This document shows, in pieces, positions 62,369 to 64,000 of a DNA stretch of 64,000 bases. Position 1 is the stretch's first letter; every line of letters begins with the position of its first letter. Source of the stretch: an uncultured Pseudomonadota bacterium (GTDB lineage Bacteria; Pseudomonadota; Gammaproteobacteria; Burkholderiales; JALYOK01). Under the pieces are notes generated by a model that had not been told where the DNA came from, searched no databases, and saw only the letters and a list, made by a program, of their open reading frames with translations. Both the position numbers and the translations under genes were made by a program. The stretch lies in contig CADEHE010000011.1 in NCBI GenBank assembly GCA_902826775.1, positions 1 through 64,000 on the forward strand, given 5' to 3'.

Positions 62369-63817
62369 ATGCGCTACGCACGCGCTTTGTTCTGGTTCCG
62401 CCGTGATCTGCGCTGTCACGACAATGCCGGCCTTTATGAGGCGCTGCGTCAATCGGCAGCGGTGCACTGCGTCTTTGTTTTTGACCGCGCCATTCTGGAA
62501 AAGTTGAGCCAGCGTAAGGATCGCCGCGTGGAGTTCATCTGGCGCAGCGTAAGCGATCTTCAGCGTGACTTGCGCGCGCTGGGCGGGGAGCTTCAAATTG
62601 TCCACGCGGTAGCGCAGGATTTGATTCCGCAACTGGCGGTGCAATTGAGCGCCGATGCCGTATTCGCCAATCACGACTACGAGCCGGTGGCGATCGTGCG
62701 CGACGACCGCGTGCAAGCAGCCCTTGGTGCCAGCGGTATCGGTTTTCACGCGTTCAAGGATCAGTCGGTTTTCGACAAGAGCGAAATCCTGACTCAGGCC
62801 GGCAAGCCATACGCGGTGTTCACGCCATACAAGAATGCATGGCTCGCGAAAGTGGACGACTTTTATCTGAAGTCGTATCCGGTTGCGAAGTATCGCGATA
62901 ACTTCGCTCCTTCGCGCCGGCCGGCCCCGCTACCGAGCTTGGAATCGCTTGGGTTCGAACCGACCAATCTGCTCGCGCTCGGACTGAAGCCGGGATCGAT
63001 CGGTGCGCGCGAATTGTTGGAGGATTTTAAGGCGCGCATTGACCACTACAAGGCGCGGCGCGACTACCCGGGCGTCAAAGGCGTTTCCTATCTTTCGGTA
63101 CATCAGCGCTTCGGCACGATTTCGATCAGAGAATTAGCGCGTTTCGCGCACGCGCTGCGCAACGAAGGCGCGGCCACTTGGTTGAGCGAGCTGATCTGGC
63201 GCGATTTCTATTTCCAGATTCTGTGGCACTTTCCGCACGTGGTTGAGCATGCTTTCAAGCGCGAGTACGAAACGCTCGAGTTCGAAAACAGGCGGGACTA
63301 TTTCGATGCTTGGTGCAATGCGAGCACCGGCTACCCCATCATCGATGCCGCGATGCGCCAACTTAGTCAAACCGGGTATATGCACAACCGCCTGCGCATG
63401 ATCGTTGCGTCGTACTTGGTGAAAGATCTGCTGATCGATTGGCGTTGGGGCGAGCGCTACTTCGCCGAAGCCTTGAACGATTTCGACCTCGCCGCGAACA
63501 ACGGCGGCTGGCAGTGGGCAGCCTCCACCGGTTGCGATGCGCAACCTTATTTCCGGATTTTCAATCCCGTTACCCAGTCGCAGCGATTCGATCCGGATGG
63601 GCGCTTTTTGAGGCGTTACCTGCCAGAGTTGGCGCAGTGCCCGGATGAGCATATTCACGCCCCCTGGCTCATGAGTAGCGCGCAGCAACTCGCAGCCAAT
63701 TTGCGTATTGGGCACGACTACCCCGGTCCGCTGGTCGATCATGCCGCCCAGCGCGCCAAGGCACTCGCTCTGTTTACCCGGGCCAAGAAAGAAAATATAT
63801 CTAAATCAAATGCTTAG
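62369..63817 (+). CDS. phrB: Deoxyribodipyrimidine photolyase
   Basis: This 482-residue flavoenzyme repairs UV-induced pyrimidine dimers with blue light. The N-terminal antenna domain is LFWFRRDLRCHDNAGLYEAL. The FAD-binding C-terminal domain shows LSVHQRFGTISIRELA, SELIWRDFYFQILW, TGYPIIDAAMRQLSQTGYMHNRLRM and NNGGWQWAASTGCDAQPYFRIFNP. Trp residues of the electron-transfer chain are present in the last blocks. It is divergent from yqgE with 23 bp between the starts. Confidence 0.95.
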   Translation: MRYARALFWFRRDLRCHDNAGLYEALRQSAAVHCVFVFDRAILEKLSQRKDRRVEFIWRSVSDLQRDLRALGGELQIVHAVAQDLIPQLAVQLSADAVFANHDYEPVAIVRDDRVQAALGASGIGFHAFKDQSVFDKSEILTQAGKPYAVFTPYKNAWLAKVDDFYLKSYPVAKYRDNFAPSRRPAPLPSLESLGFEPTNLLALGLKPGSIGARELLEDFKARIDHYKARRDYPGVKGVSYLSVHQRFGTISIRELARFAHALRNEGAATWLSELIWRDFYFQILWHFPHVVEHAFKREYETLEFENRRDYFDAWCNASTGYPIIDAAMRQLSQTGYMHNRLRMIVASYLVKDLLIDWRWGERYFAEALNDFDLAANNGGWQWAASTGCDAQPYFRIFNPVTQSQRFDPDGRFLRRYLPELAQCPDEHIHAPWLMSSAQQLAANLRIGHDYPGPLVDHAAQRAKALALFTRAKKENISKSNA

Positions 63818-63947
63818 ATCTAATGAAAATCATGAGGCCCGGTTAAGCGATTTCACCTTGGCGCAGCGCGGCGAGGCGCCCACAATGCGAAGCGTTGGTA
63901 CTGAGTTTCTCGATCCGATTGCCCCTAACACTTTGAAAGGAACTGCT

Positions 63948-64000
63948 ATGAAATGGACCACCCCCGCCGCTACCGATCTGCGCTTTGGCTTCGAAGTCAC
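63948..64000 (+). CDS. pqqA: PQQ precursor peptide PqqA (cut by window edge)
   Basis: The first 18 residues MKWTTPAATDLRFGFEVT fit PqqA, the small peptide whose Glu and Tyr are joined into pyrroloquinoline quinone. The Glu of the E-V-T-M-Y motif is visible; the Tyr and the rest lie beyond the edge. GAAAGGAA precedes the ATG at 8 bp. The pqqBCDE genes would be expected to the right. The 130 bp after phrB contain only short AT-rich sequence. Confidence 0.9.
   Translation, partial: MKWTTPAATDLRFGFEV

Noticed and set aside
1..64000. tRNA, rRNA or riboswitch genes
   Set aside because: I looked for tRNA T-arm and acceptor patterns and for long conserved RNA leaders and saw none I could support by eye.

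Overview
The window looks like a chromosomal segment of a high-GC betaproteobacterium, probably an environmental member of the Burkholderiales or Nitrosomonadales. This is inferred from gene content, not from a marker gene. The supporting features are the glnA - DUF4124 - ntrB - ntrC order, the yqgE-ruvX-pyrR-pyrB-pyrC' operon, two PEP-CTERM-type surface proteins, an oscA/porin/sbp/cysTWA sulfate operon and a pqqA start at the right edge. No rRNA or tRNA gene and no CRISPR array was seen.

Layout. 1-3.7 kb is a decayed accessory stretch: an AAA-ATPase remnant, an outer-membrane protein, two lipoproteins (one frameshifted) and the C-terminal half of a PIN toxin. 3.9-9.1 kb holds a lipoprotein, a small protein and, convergent to them, pyruvate carboxylase. 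9.4-12.7 kb is an envelope-stress-like module: an LTXXQ (Spy/CpxP-like) protein, an orphan bufferin-type (DUF2282) peptide and an OmpR/EnvZ-type two-component pair. 12.7-15.9 kb is a marR-emrA-emrB efflux operon. 16-22 kb is a catabolic group with an SDR, a carboxymuconolactone-decarboxylase-like protein, an MHS transporter, a D-aminoacylase-type amidohydrolase and a DUF2817 peptidase-like protein. 22.5-26 kb contains sugar-acid genes (KDG kinase, KDPG aldolase and a GguC/AraD1-like protein). 26.2-33.7 kb is one long sulfate-uptake operon ending in its own CysB-type regulator. 34-36.7 kb pairs a glycerol-dehydrogenase-like enzyme with a TPP-dependent decarboxylase/synthase.

37-41 kb holds a small double-glycine-leader peptide gene beside a MITE, then mtgA, aroE, a rhodanese and membrane or exported proteins. 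41-46.3 kb is the nitrogen-control block. glnA is preceded by a near-perfect NtrC palindrome and a sigma-54 -24/-12 element, and the genes for the NtrB/NtrC system that would act on them lie just downstream. 46.6-58 kb is a mixed group: VanZ, a HAF-repeat PEP-CTERM protein, a Tim44-like protein, a Sir2 deacylase, exonuclease III, oligopeptidase A, a DUF1624 acyltransferase and a GDSL esterase with PEP-CTERM. 58.1-62.3 kb is the pyrimidine/ruvX operon, whose dihydroorotase-like protein lacks the HxH metal motif. phrB and the start of pqqA close the window.

The features most worth a second look are: (i) five 71-bp tandem copies of the ruvX 5' end, forming a chain of 24-codon mini-ORFs joined to each other and to ruvX by ATGA overlaps; (ii) a 147-bp MITE present twice, with 17-bp terminal inverted repeats and TA target duplications; (iii) the orphan bufferin; (iv) the orphan double-glycine peptide; and (v) a roughly 300-bp inverted-repeat element directly behind glnA.
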